Source: Metridium senile (taxonomy: Eukaryota; Cnidaria; Anthozoa; Actiniaria; Metridiidae). Taken from it: 64,000 nt of DNA. The notes beneath the pieces were generated by a model. It saw nothing but the letters and a program-made list of their open reading frames with translations. It was not told where the DNA came from and did not search any database. Positions 1-12,300 of the stretch are shown here, one piece after another. Made by a program: the position numbers and the translations under genes. How positions within the stretch are numbered: position 1 is the first letter of the stretch; every line of letters starts with the position of its first letter. Where the stretch lies: positions 9,581,738 to 9,645,737 of the forward strand of contig OX459102.1 in the NCBI GenBank assembly GCA_949775045.1. Reading direction: 5' to 3'.

Positions 1-565
1 GTTCAGCAAAAAAAACTGGGTCAAAAGCTCAGAAAAAAAATCGACCTGAAACGTTCAGTAAAAAAAATCGACCTGAAACGTTCAGCAAAAAAAACTGGGT
101 CAAATGCTCAGAAAAAAAAATCGACCTGAAACGTTCAGCAAAAAAAAACTGGGTCAAAAGCTCAGAAAAAAAATCGAACTGAAACGTTCAGTAAAAAAAA
201 TCGACCTGAAACGTTCAGCAAAAAAAACTGGGTCAAATGCTCAGAAAAAAAAATCGACCTGACATACACGTTCAGTAAAAAAAAACTGGGTGAAACGCTC
301 AGAAAAAAATCGACCTGAAACGTTCAGTAAAAAAAACTGGGTGAAACGCTCAGAAAAAAAATCGACCTGAAACGTTCAGTAAAAAAAATCGACCTGAAAC
401 GTTCAGCAAAAAAAACTGGGTCAAACGCTCAGAAAAAAATCGACCTGAAACGTTCAGTAAAAAAAACTGGTTGAAACGCTTAGAAAAAAAATCGACCTGA
501 AACGTTCAGTAAAAAAAACTGGGTCAAAATTAAACGCTTACTGAACGTTTCAGGTCGATTTTTTT
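1..565. repeat. A-rich minisatellite of two alternating ~27-mers
   Basis: Two related units of about 26-27 bases alternate irregularly. One contains ATCGACCTGAAACGTTCAG and the other AACTGGGTCAAACGCTCAG, separated by A-runs of 7-9. The array continues off the left edge of the window. At about 537-565 the unit reappears in inverted orientation (CTGAACGTTTCAGGTCGAT), so the array ends in a fold-back. There is no coding potential. Confidence 0.9.
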
Positions 566-851
566 TCTTTAATACATCAAAAATCGTCTTTTTTGGTCAT
601 TTTTGAGCATGTGCGCAATGCTGATGTGTTTATATTTGTTTGTTATATCACTATAAATGACAATTAAACTTTTATTAATCATTAATTATTTTTTATGTAC
701 CTTTTAATTGAGTTATATGTTTTGGCATATATGTGTTGTTTACAATCGATTAATTGAATACTAATTATTACCTATTCCAAAAAAAATTGTGCTCAATATT
801 TTTCCATGCTAAATAAAGCACATCGCATACTGCCTTTTTCGTTATCATGCT
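566..851. other. AT-rich spacer, nothing recognised
   Basis: Low-complexity AT-rich sequence with no open frame of note, no RNA gene and no repeat structure that I can define. Confidence 0.5.
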
Positions 852-1026
852 CAGAGGCAGATCCAGACATTTGTCAGGGATGTCCCAATTGCAAATGAAG
901 GGCTCTTAAGGTGTTAGGGGATGTCAGGTCCCTAAATGGCTTAAATAAATATTGGGTAATTGCGGTGCAATGGGAGGGGGGGTTGTCTGGTGCCAATAGG
1001 GACACCCGGCCCTAGATCCTCCTCTG
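852..1026. mobile_element. diverged hAT-like MITE
   Basis: The imperfect terminal inverted repeats are CAGAGGCAGATCCAGA and its counterpart CTAGATCCTCCTCTG. They resemble the clearer CAGGGGCGGATCCAG ends of the element at 16486-16675, so both are placed in one family. That end sequence is typical of widespread hAT-derived MITEs. No transposase is present. The flanks are too diverged to show a target duplication. Confidence 0.5.
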
Positions 1027-1281
1027 ATGGTACATCACTGCCATAAAATAAAACACTCGGTAAATGCCATTATCAGAAAACAAGCTAGCATATACCTAAT
1101 TGTAAGAATGTTGTCACACGAAAAAAAGAGCATTAGTAATTTAGTAAGGACTAACAAAAGAAGGAATAACAAAGGAAAGCGTTCAGCTTGAGTGATCTTC
1201 TTTTGTCTTTTAATTAATTCCTTTCCCACTAAATTACAAAAGTCAGGACAATGAAGTGTTCTTGCAATTGGGTGTATACAT

Positions 1282-1542
1282 CTATTTTAAAAAACGTTGT
1301 CAGAAGGAGATCTGAATCTGCAATCTGAGACCGAAATGAATTGTGGGGTACGGCAGTTTTTTCTCATTGCGTGCACTTTCTGACTTCGGATATGACGACG
1401 GTAAATATCAATCTGAAGGTGCTAAGCGCAAAAAACAAAAAACAGGGCCAGGCCTGGTTTTTGCAGTACGCAATTTTCCTGAATTCATTTCGGTCTGAGA
1501 TTGCAGATTCAGATCTCCTTCTGACAACGTTTTTTAAAATAG
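1282..1542. mobile_element. palindromic MITE, ~61-bp arms
   Basis: Arm 1282-1342 is the near-perfect reverse complement of 1482-1542. Both contain GAAGGAGATCTGAATCTGCA in one orientation or the other. The ~140-bp centre is non-coding. The open frames seen here on both strands are by-products of the palindrome. The superfamily is not determined. Confidence 0.7.
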
Positions 1543-1825
1543 GTGTATGTTGATCGTGATTAATGGACATTGTACGATATACTCTACTTTCACAATAACC
1601 ATAATGCCTTCTGTTTTTTTGGGGCAGCTATTGTAATACAAATCAAATCATATGTAATTCAAATATCAATTTGAATTACAATATCTACAAAATAAAAACA
1701 GAATGCATTATCAGGTTATGTGAAAATAGAAAATACATCAACAAACATGAGTCAAAATCTAAGACAACATTTTCTGGAATAGGTGGCATATTGCATGATT
1801 GTATTTGATGCACAATGCATGTTTA

Positions 1826-3029
1826 CTAACAGTTATTGATTATTGTGCCGTTATGTGCAACGAACTCTGCAACACAAGCATTGCATCGTCTCGTTCGACA
1901 CATAGCGCTAGGGTGTGACTTGCACACAGCGCGTTGACACGGATCAACTGCACATTCCACAGCGTGTTCTTTTGGTTTGCAGCTACAACGGTACAAAGGG
2001 ATCCTGATGTCGTGTTGGTCGTAGTAAAATGCGTTGCAGCCGTTGCAGTAGTTGGATTCACATTTACTGGTGATGACGTAAGCTGGACATGGCGTGACCT
2101 GGCATGGATCGGCGAAACAGTTGACTACGTGTTGACCTTTTGGACACACTAAAAAGCAAAAAGGTAAAACACTTACATTAGTTGTATTTGTGACACAGAA
2201 CTAAAGGCCTTCAAGACTAGGGTTAGTTACATGTAAATCCACCGACATTGTGTTTTTTTTTTAACTCCCAATGTTATGTATGTAGGTCAATCAGTGTAGT
2301 TTTCACGTTTATTGTTGGGTTTGTTACGTCCTCAGTGGTTATTTTTACTTCTCCCCAATGCAGGTTAGTGAGTGTAGTGAGTGTTAGTATGTAAGCCAGC
2401 AGTCAATGGGAGTGATTTCCACAGTGACTCTTTTTACTTCTCTCCAATGCAGGTTAGTGAGTGTAGTGAGTGTTAGTATGTAAGCCAGCCAATGGGAGTG
2501 ATTTCCTCAGTGGTTCTTTTTACTTCTTACCAATGCAGGTTAGTGAGTGTAGTGAGTGTTAGTATGTAAGCCAGCAGTCAATGGGAGTGATTTCCACAGT
2601 GGCTCTTTTTACTTCTCTCCAATGTAGGTTAGTGAGAGTAGTGTGTGTTAGTATGTAAGCCAGTCATTGGGAGTAGTCACGGCCAGGGTTTTCTACGTCG
2701 TCAGTGGTGCTTCAAAAAATACGGCGTCTTTTCTTATGGAAATGTGGAAATATGTTTTATAACTCGAAATGTTTTTTGAGTGATTATTTACTTTAAACTT
2801 ACTTGATTTTGGAAGACATAGTTTCTCGCAATGGTCCTTTTTTTCAAAGTTGTTAGCGTTTCCTTGACAACCACCATAACCGAAGTAGCGACATTTTTGG
2901 AGAGCGCTGTCGTAATAGTATCGAGGAAACATTGCTCGACAAGGACCTATCACCTTCGGCAGATTACAGACCGCGGGCGAAAGACGAGCTATGGATGGAT
3001 AGATAAATCAATCAATCAATCCAGCAATT

Positions 3030-3104
<75 letters not shown>

Positions 3105-3193
3105 TAATAAATCAATCAATTAATAAATCAATCAATTAATAAATTAATCAATCAATCAATTAATAAATTAATCAATCAATCAATCAATTAATA

Positions 3194-3224
<31 letters not shown>

Positions 3225-3277
3225 TAACAAATCAATCAATTAATAAATTAATCAATCAATCAATCAATCAATTAATA

Positions 3278-3308
<31 letters not shown>

Positions 3309-6300
3309 TAATAAATCAATCAATTAATAAATTAATTAATCAATCAATCAATTAATCAATCAATCAATCAATTAATAAATCAATTAACAAATCAATCAAT
3401 TAATAAATCAATCAATCAATTAACCAACCTATCAACCAATCAATCAAACTTAAACAGTCCAGCAATTAAACAGTCCAGCAATCAAACAGTCCAGCAATCA
3501 AATAGTCCAGCAATCAAACAGTCCATCAATCAAACAGTTCATCAATCAAACAGTCCAGCAATCAAACAGTCCATCCATTAAATAGTACAGCAATCAAATA
3601 GTCCAGCAATCAAACAGTCCATCAATCAAACAGTTCATCAATCAAACAGTCCAGCAATCAAACAGTCCATCAATCAAACAGTTCATCAATCAAACAGTCC
3701 ATCAATCAAACAGTCCATCAATCAAACAGTTCATCAATCAAACAGTCCAGCAATCAAACAGTCCATCAATCAAACAGTTCATCAATCAAACAGTCCAGCA
3801 ATCAAACAGTCCATCAATCAAACAGTTCATCAATCAAACAGTCCAGCAATCAAACAGTTCATCAATCAAACAGTCCATCAATCAAACAGTTCATCTATCA
3901 AACAGTTCATCAATCAAACAGTCCATCAATCAAACAGTTCATCAATCAAACAGACCATCAATCAACCAACCGACCGAGATAGGATAATCATCGAGTTAGA
4001 GGTTGAGTTGAGTTTGAGTTGAGTTTGAGTTAACATTGAGTTAGCTTTGAGTTAGCTTTGAGTTAGCTTTGAGTTAAGTAAAATATGAAATATCAACTTT
4101 AAATATCAATATAATTTTAATATATACAATAAAACTGTAAAAAAAATACCTATAAACTTACATATTCAAAAACGAATAAAAACTGCATTATTTCACGTAG
4201 TCAATTATAACAACTTTACCTTATATCCTAGCAAATGTAGACAGTTTCTTTCAATGTCACTTCTAGTTAGATTTATTTTTAGTACATTTTCACTTAATAC
4301 TTGTAAGTTTGACTCTAAATAAATGTAAATAACTGTAAAAAAAAATACAGACTGGCCGGTAGTCTGGCCGCCATGTTTTTTTCAACACAGGGATCCCATT
4401 CATTTTCCGTGTGTTACAACACAGGAAGCCCATTTTTTTTGGAAAAACGAAAACGAAAAATTAAAGATTTTTGTTTTTTTGGCCTGAAAAGCGGGGATTG
4501 TTTTAATTCTACATTAAGATAAATAAGAAATTTCCAATACATTTTTGATGCGGCCAGGAGAGTCAACCTCAACAAAATATATAAAATATATATATTAAAA
4601 ATCTATAAAAATATATTGTCAGAACTTACACCATAAACTTAAACTTACACCATCTTCAAATGTATGGAAGTTGTGTTGCATGTCACTATCTTCCTTGCGA
4701 TAGACTCATCAGCGATAGACTCATAAGTAGCATTTCATGTATAGTTGAAATAAAACGGCTTTCCCTTATACCCAAAACCCGATTTTTCACAAAAACCCGA
4801 AAGAACGCCTGTTTTGCAGGCTATATTATCGTCAGAATAACAGTTTGTTCCATAACTTCTTCCTTTACCTTTTAATCGCTATTCAGAATAACATATAAGA
4901 TAGAATAGACCGGCATCAAGGGACAACTGAGCTAATTTACAGAGAATATTGTGTCTGTTTTTTGTGTCAAGAAAACGTAATGTTTAAAAGAAATTGCAGA
5001 CGAAATACGAAATTTAAGCGCGAAATAAAAATAGTTTTCTCATTAAGTTTTAAAACAGCACTTACCTCGAAATTGATTTGAAATTAAAACAGCAATTAGT
5101 TAAATGCTTAACAATTAGGGAATACCATTAAAGCAGAATGAATTCATGCAATACTTACATACAAGACACGGACGTCCAAGATGAACCGCTGACAAAAAAC
5201 GAGCATGCGTAGATCCACACGTGTCATGTGAAAGTTCCTCGTTGAGGTAGACTCTCCTGGCCGCATCAAAAAAGGATTGGAAATTTCCTATTTATCGTAA
5301 TGTAGAATTTCGGAACATTAAAACAATCCCCGCTTTTCAGGACAAAAAACAAAAATCTTCAATTTTTCGTTTTCGTTTTTCCAAAAAATGGGCTTCCTGT
5401 GTTGTAACACACGGAAAATGAATCGAATGGGATCCCTGTGTTGAAAAAAACATGGCGGCCAGTCTATCGGCCAGTCTGTATTTTTTTTTATAGTTATTTA
5501 CATTTATTTAGAGTCAAACTTACTAGTATTAAGTGAAATTGTACTAAGAATTAATCTAACTAGAAGTGACATTGAAAGAAACTGTCTACATTTGCTAGGA
5601 TATAAGGTAAACTTGTTATAATTTGACTACGTGAAATAATGCAGTTTTTATCGGCATCTCGAAATCGAGGAAACTACGGAAACTGAGGAAACTACGGAAA
5701 CTACGGAAACTCAACTTTCCCTAAATCGCTTAAAATGCTTAATAAACTATGTAAGCAATCTATTTTGGCTTTTTTTGCTTAATATTAAGCCTAAAGACTA
5801 ACGAGAAGAGATTAATTCATGCTCAGTGGCTATTCGTACGTCACCCGTACCCGGACTTGTGTTTGCTATTGGTACGTGAGTCAAAATTATTTAGATTTTC
5901 ACAATGATTCTACAAATATCTCTTTTTCACGCTTTCTTATTGTATACAATACTATTAAAGTTGTAATTTAATAGTGTCATCGAAGTCCTAATATAAATGC
6001 GTGGCATTTACAGTCGTGTACGATCGAGTTGAAGAAAATTGTAAGTGTCGCGAAATGAGTCGTTTGCCTACTATGTATACAGACTCGTAGAATTACTCTG
6101 AATCAGTTTAATATAGCTTAAGATAATCGCTTACTCCATCTAAACGAATATATCGTATCTTCTTTACTGAAATAATACAGAATCACTGTGAAAAATCTAA
6201 ATAATTTTGACTCACGTACCAATAGCAAACACAAGTCCGGGTACGGGTGACGTACGAATAGCCACTGAGCATGAATTAATCGCTTCTCGTTAGTCTTTAG

Positions 6301-9300
6301 GCAAAAAAGCCAAAATAGATTGCTTACATAGTTTATTAAGCATTTTAAGCGATTTAGGGAAAGTTGAGTTTCCGTAGTTTCCGTAGTTTCCTCAGTTTCC
6401 GTAGTTTCCTCGATTTCGAGATGCCGAGTTTTTATTCGTTTTTGAATATGTAAGTTTATAGGTATTTTTTTTTTTACTGTTTTATTGCATATATTAAAAT
6501 TATATTGATATTTAAAGTTGGTATTTCATATTTTAGTTAACTCAAAGTTAACTCAAAGCTAACTCAATGTTAACTCAAACTCAACTCAAACTCAACTCAA
6601 CCTCTAACTCGATGATTAGCCAATCCCCAACCGACCAACCAAACAACCAACCAACCACTCCATCAATCCATCAACCAATCAATTAATCCATCAACCAATC
6701 CATCAATCCATCAACCAATCAATTAATCCATCAACCAATCCATCAATCCATCAACCAATCAATTAATCCATCAACCAATCCATCAGTCCATCAACCAATC
6801 AATTAATCCATCAACCAATCAATTAATCCATTAATAAATCAATCAATCAAAAGTCTTACGTTCTAGGCTCAGTATCGTGGACTTAGCCATCTGGTTCAGT
6901 GTCTTCAAAGCGAGGTTAAGTTGCTCGTTCTCGTGTTTAGTCAGTGCATGTGACTTGACGCTTTTCAGTGTCTCAATGAGCTTGAACCCTTGGTACAGTT
7001 CACCTACACAAGGATACAAATAATTATTTAGCTAGACTGCGAGCAGCCCTACTTTTCTCTCCGGATTCAGAAAATTTGAACTTAAATAAAACGAACAATG
7101 GGGACACAATCCCCATTTTTAAAATGCTTATTTCCCCCTCGTTTTCCTCGGAATCTGGAGGGAAAAGAAGGGACTGTTCACAGTCTATCATTTAGCACGA
7201 AAAGAACACAGGTAGCCCAAGCTAACTATATGTGGTTTCATATAAGCCTCCTTTGGGAGAATATATGGCGGTTTTAAAATATACAAAATTTGTATAAATA
7301 CTAACATACTTGTGTCTTATGTTTTACTTTGACTCCCTGTGAAGTTTCAAGCCATTTGGAGCAGTATTGAGCGAGTATTGAACAATTGGAGTCAAAGTTA
7401 AACATAAGAAACAAGGATAAACGTGTATTTTTATTATTTATACAATTTTTTTATATTTTAAAACCGCCATATATTCTCCCATATATATGAAAAAGAATAA
7501 ACTGTATATATTGATTATCCAACTGGTCATAGTCGAGTAAAAATATCGCAGGAGTAGGAATTGATCGAGTAAAAACATCCAGTTATATTTTTACTCTTCT
7601 ATGACTATAGCCTTTCAAGTAAAAAATAGTTTGCTTTATAAAAGAACAAAAACCTTTTTTTCTGGATGCCGGTAATATCAACACAATTCAATTTGTGACA
7701 CGCTTTTAAAGTTATATTTGTTTCATCATCTACCGCTGCAAAAACGTGTTATGGTCATATAACACAAACACGTACAACCCAAAATATGCTATGAATAACA
7801 AGAGAAGAAATGCCTGAAGAAATCCTTTGCAGGCTTTAGATTGAACTGTAGCTTTAAATGTAACAACAATAGGCGATATATTTATTATATACACAACCAG
7901 GTGATTTCGCGCGCGCACTTCCGGTTAGTATAAGCCAATCAGAAGCGTTTCTGTCGCATCGCCAACAGTTCCAAGATGGCGTCGTTCGAGAGAGTTGTTT
8001 CCCGTGTTAACCCTCGATAAATACATCCTTAAAATAACTTTAAATTTGAAAAGTTTTATTTGAACAATAAAAGTTCACTGCTGCTCTATCAGGGATAAAA
8101 AAGAAAGAAAACAAAACGCAAATGCCTAAAAGTAACCGAAATTGTTTTTCTCTCGAGGCGCCATTTTGGAACTATTCGTTTTGACAAACAATCCTTTGCG
8201 TGCTTCGAAGCGAGATCACCTGGAAGTGAATAGCGAAGAAAACTAATCACACGTGTTAGAGTTGAGGCCAGAATAAACAAATTATAATTTCAACTTACTT
8301 TTAAATGTGGTAATGTGTTTTGTATTCTTCATTTTTGGCTAGAAAGAATGAACAATACAATTATTATATTTAAACATGTACTCCTTTTCTGAGAATGGTT
8401 TCCACTTGTGAAAAGCCTACAAGCTAGTGGCGCAAAGGATCATGGATCAGTTCAGAAACTAAATGTGATGTGCTTTCGGCTGGCATTTGTTGCTGTCTTT
8501 TAAGTCAAAAACACATATTATAACAATGTGGCCATGGAATCCCTGCATTCTAGTATAACAAAATAACAGGTTAACCACAGTCCCCTGCGCTACTAGCTTA
8601 AAGGCTTTTGCACTTCGTAATTCAATACAAAACTTGAAACTTATAACTTATTTTCTACTAACTCATTGGTCACTATTTCAAAATAGATTTCAAATCATCA
8701 AACATTTTTGGAAACACGTATATAAAAAATGTTTCATCATCATCAACATCATCATCATCATAATTATTATCGTCATCATCACCATCATCATGTCATCATC
8801 ATCACCATCATCATCATTACCAGCATCATCATCATCACCATCATGTCATCATCATCATTACCACCATCATCATCATCACCATCATGATCATCATTATAAT
8901 TATTGTCATCACCACCATCATCGTCGTCATCATCATCATCGTCATCATCATCAATATCAGCATCATCATCATAATTATTATCATCGTCAGCATCACCATC
9001 ATCATCATGTTATCATCATCCTCACCACCATCATTATCACCATCATCACCATCAGCATCACCATCATGCATGATCATCATTATAATTATTGTCATCATCA
9101 TCACCACCACCATCATCGTCATCATCATCATCGTCATCATTATCAATACCAGCATCATCATCATAATTATTATCATCATCATCATTACCAACATCATCAT
9201 CATAAAAATCGTCATTATCACTGTTACTTATGCTCAGTTTCTGGATTTAATATATTCGTTTTGCCGCTTTTTGATCATGCATCATGTGACTATCACAATC

Positions 9301-12300
9301 ATTAATAATCCTCACCGATTCTAATTTGACTGCACTCATGATTCTGGTCAAAGCGTTTGTCATCCTAAGAAAAGCCCTGAAATAAGAAAATCATAAATTT
9401 ACTGAATGACTATCTATTACCTTTTTAGGGCCCTACTGAAAATCTCCTTTGCGAGTAGGTTCCCTCATTAAATAGAGTACAAACACTAAAAGTGTGCAAC
9501 ATAAATACAACTAAATACTGCTAAATTATGCAAATTCTTTTGTTCTCTATTGTTTAATCAACACTATTTAGTGGTAAATAGTACAAAGTATTGCACACTT
9601 TTAGTGTTTGTACTCTAGTATCATTATTATAACTGTTATTATTAATTCGCAAACCCAGAGCAAGTCTAACGCAGGAAGCGTCTCTTATCTAGTTTTCTCT
9701 GAATACACAAGATTGTAAATAGCCCGAATTTTGAAGTATTCAATTAAGTATATACTTTTTACTCCGACAAAGGGCTAAAGATCGAAACTGACGTCAGTTA
9801 AGTTATAAGTCAACATTTTTTACGACGTTATAAATTTCATTCTATTACCTATCGTTTATATCAAACACCGACGCAGCCTATACTAGTTTACTTGCTAGTT
9901 TCTATTTCTATTTTTTAAGGTGTTACAAATTTCATTCTATTACCTATCGTTTATATCAAACACCGACGCAGCCTATACTAGTTTACTCGCTAGTTTTCAT
10001 TTAAGTATATGTACTTGTGGACATACTTACGTCATTAGAGAATCACCTCCTCCAACGACGTGCACCTGTGGGGGTATTGGTGGTGATGGTTTTGGTACTG
10101 CAGAAATAAATACAACGGACATTTGTGTCATATTGTTACAAAGGCGACTGAGTAGTGATTACTCAAATTACTGATCAGTAATTAAATCGATTCATTCACA
10201 GTTACTCACTGCAAAAACGACTGAGTAGTTGCTACTCAAATAACTAAGTAAATTGATGCATCCACAGTTACATATTGCAAAAACGACTAAGCAGTGGTAC
10301 GTTACTCAAATAACTAAGTAACTCGATGCCTCCACAGTTACTCACTGCAAAAACGACTGAGTAGTGGTTACTCAAATAACTGAGTAAATTAATCGATGCA
10401 TCCACAGTTACATATTGCAAAAACGACTGAGTAGTGGTTTCTCAAAAAACTGAGTAAATCAATGCATTCACAGTTACTCAAAGCACTGAATAAATCGGAA
10501 ACATTGAGAAAAACGACTAAGTAGTGGTTACTGAAAATCAGTAACATTCACAATACTTACCAGGCTTAATGCCACCGTTAATGACGTAGGAGGCCTGGAA
10601 ACCCTCATGGCCAACTGATGAATCAGATTTAAAGGTAATGTCAACTCGCTTAGCCTTATGGGAAGTGACCGTGACGGTAAACATTGTTTTACGACCATTG
10701 TATTGTCCAATCAGATCACCTTTCTCGTTGGTGATCTTGACGTAGTCACAACTACAAGAGTAAAGAGAACAATTAACGATCTCACTGGGATAGTTTCTCC
10801 CCGTAGGGGGGAGGGGTGGGCATGGTTTTACACAGGCTACACTGTGAGACTTCCAGACAACTATATAAAATAAAAACCCAGTGTAAACATGTTTGTAAAT
10901 AATATGCAGATAAAAGCTGTACCCACTCACACGACATCCAAGTCAGTATCTGTCTTGGGAGGGGCACTTGGAATGTAACACACGTACCCTAGTCGAGACT
11001 GCTTTAATTGCCTGGCTCATACGGTGACCACCCTCAGTGACTGGCTCATACTAACACACACTACACTCACTAACCTGCATTGGGGGACGTATAAAAGCAT
11101 CACTGAAGATGTAACAAGCCCTGGCTGTGATGACTGGCTTACATACTAAAACTCACTACACTCACTAACCTACATTGGGCCGGGGGTGTAAAAGAACCAC
11201 TGAGGATGTAACAAACCCTGACTGTGACAACCCTCAGTGACTGGCTCATACTAACACACACTACACTGACTAACCTGCATTGGGGAATGTAAAAGAACCA
11301 CTGAGGATGTAACAAACCCTGGCTAGCTGTGACCACCTTCACTGACTGGCTCATACTAACACACACTAAAATATAGTATCAATTGTATCACGTGACTACT
11401 TACCAGGCCTCTGTATGAAATCGCAAGAACTCTATAGTAACATTGCCATCACGCGGTACAGTAATGTTCCATTTACATTTGGCATTAATAGGATAGAGGC
11501 CTGGCTTAACCTCTGGACTTCTAAAACTCCCAGTAGTATTCACCAATGCACCAGAACATGTACTGTCAGCTAGACCTGGATCAAGAGAGAATAAAGTCAG
11601 CACATGCAGGACACAGGGAACCCAGACACTGGATAAACCACAACAGATAACCCATACTGAAAACATTTTCGATAAACCACCACCAATTTAAAATCAAAAC
11701 AAAAAACGAAACGCTTCATCAACCTTATTGATTTTATCTAAAGTAAGCTTTCGGGCTACTCGCCCATCATCAGGGTAAATGTGAATATTGTATCGTTATT
11801 ACAACCGCTTTACGCGTTAGAGCGGTTTTCCCATGACTGTAAAAAAGGCACTGTCGCTAAACTGCACGGTACGGTTTTTATAAAAAAACTACGGCAGTGA
11901 TGCGGTAACGACAGTGCGTGCAAAAGATAGGTATATTATTTTTATTTATTCAGAAGACTTAAGTAATTATTCGGTAGAATTCTACCACTATCCTAATTGT
12001 AAAATAAAGCAAACACTTTTTAAGATTAAATCATTCTCAGTTCCCAAGGTTGTCACCTTGTATAATTTATCTGGAATAAGTGTACATGTATGCCTATCAT
12101 TCTGGCCTTTCCGTCTTGGAATGACCTCCTTTTTGAAATAGGTGTATGCCTATAATTCCTTTCCATCTTGGAATGAACTATCGCATTGAACAACCCTTTT
12201 GAAATAGGTGTATGCCCATAATTCCTTTCCATCTTGGAATGAACTTTCGCATTGGACAACCTTTTTGAAATAGTCGTATTTTTGAGGGTAAAAAATGCTC

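Noticed and set aside
8634..9324. Long His/Ile/Met-rich open frames on both strands
   Set aside because: They are translations of a CAT-type compound microsatellite, open in several frames at once.
11400..11575. Two separate CUB domains in the CUB-Kunitz gene
   Set aside because: The two candidate stretches are complementary halves of one domain split by a phase-2 intron, and together give the normal ~110 residues.
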